A DNA stretch of 64,000 nt from a bacterium (GTDB taxonomy: Bacteria > Cyanobacteriota > Vampirovibrionia > Gastranaerophilales > Gastranaerophilaceae): NCBI GenBank assembly GCA_017396025.1, contig JAFQNF010000047.1, positions 19,322-83,321 on the forward strand, read 5' to 3'. This document shows positions 63,866-64,000 of the stretch, one piece after another (the stretch's first letter is position 1; the number at the start of each line of letters is the position of its first letter). Both the position numbers and the translations under genes were made by a program. The notes under the pieces are model-generated. The model was not told the DNA's origin. It ran no database searches and saw nothing but the letters and a program-made list of their open reading frames with translations.

Positions 63866-64000
63866 TTAACGTTTAGAGAATTGGAATCTTTTTCTAGCTC
63901 TTTTACGACCGTATTTTTTACGTTCTTTAACACGAGCATCTCTTGTTAATAAACCTTCAGCTTTAAGAACTGATTTGTATTCTTCGTTATATTTAACTAA
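63866..64000 (-). CDS. rpsI: 30S ribosomal protein S9 (N-terminal part outside window)
   Basis: The last 44 residues of S9: [32 protein letters not shown] ending, read in parts as [15 protein letters not shown] and FQFSKR before TAA at 63866-63868. This basic tail reaches into the ribosomal P site. The gene runs off the right edge; rplM would be expected just beyond it. A terminator follows at 63820-63850. Confidence 0.93.
   Translation of the reverse strand, partial: LVKYNEEYKSVLKAEGLLTRDARVKERKKYGRKRARKRFQFSKR

Overview
The window is AT-rich, gene-dense bacterial chromosome with no rRNA, tRNA, CRISPR, phage or insertion-sequence gene that I can recognise. The gene content suggests a fermentative relative of the cyanobacteria, best guess a gut-type Melainabacteria/Gastranaerophilales (Vampirovibrionia). 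Reasons: atpD-atpC stand alone, away from the other ATP synthase genes, as in cyanobacteria; a plant/cyanobacterial-type glutamate-cysteine ligase is paired with glutathione synthetase; a four-subunit 2-oxoacid:ferredoxin oxidoreductase points to anaerobic metabolism; and several proteins match no family I know. The placement is inference, not proof.

Layout. 1-5.6 kb: end of lysS, a palindromic repeat, a spermidine-synthase-like gene, then der-plsY-malic enzyme. 5.6-12.8 kb: a tight minus-strand operon, coiled-coil protein-rsmA-ispE-murQ-gshB-gshA. 12.9-16.8 kb: uracil-DNA glycosylase, a GH57 glycosidase, and two gene-poor stretches with small-RNA candidates and repeats. 17.2-19.8 kb: the korDABC-type operon with a short leader ORF. 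20-24.7 kb: exonuclease, YkgJ-like protein, sigma-70 factor, degenerate histidine kinase and ABC ATPase. 24.7-30 kb: glycosyltransferase, recR, ybaB, two small proteins, HEAT-like protein, ABC exporter, S4 protein. 30-36.5 kb: a pseudopilin fused to an S74 chaperone domain, a DciA-like protein, two tandem thymidylate-kinase-like genes, tyrA, and a large Ala/Gly-rich protein. 36.7-44.4 kb: secreted protein, then murF-mraY-murD-ftsW-murG-folC. 44.4-52.3 kb: membrane-anchored Hsp20-like protein, small HEAT protein, LysM protein, rsmD, Nif3-like protein, coaBC, gmk, rseP. 52.4-64 kb: comF, a polytopic membrane protein, dnaA, aspS, yitT-like gene, DUF1796-like gene, two palindromic repeats, atpC/atpD, a calcium-motif protein, two proteins with a shared N-terminal motif, and the end of rpsI.

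Most genes are housekeeping: peptidoglycan precursor synthesis, translation, nucleotide and cofactor supply, redox metabolism. The less ordinary material is (i) two families of intergenic repeats, one of which supplies the C-terminal tail of FolC; (ii) plus-strand small-RNA candidates in gaps between minus-strand genes, one with a duplicated CU-rich single-stranded stretch; (iii) inverted repeats and hairpins built around Shine-Dalgarno sequences, plus genes that look leaderless; (iv) an S74 pseudopilin; (v) a short N-terminal motif (IN-x-N ... [ST]F[QK]) on three otherwise different proteins; (vi) a malic enzyme with an internal degenerate duplication. Start codons were moved inward from the longest reading frame wherever a Shine-Dalgarno sequence or family length supported it.
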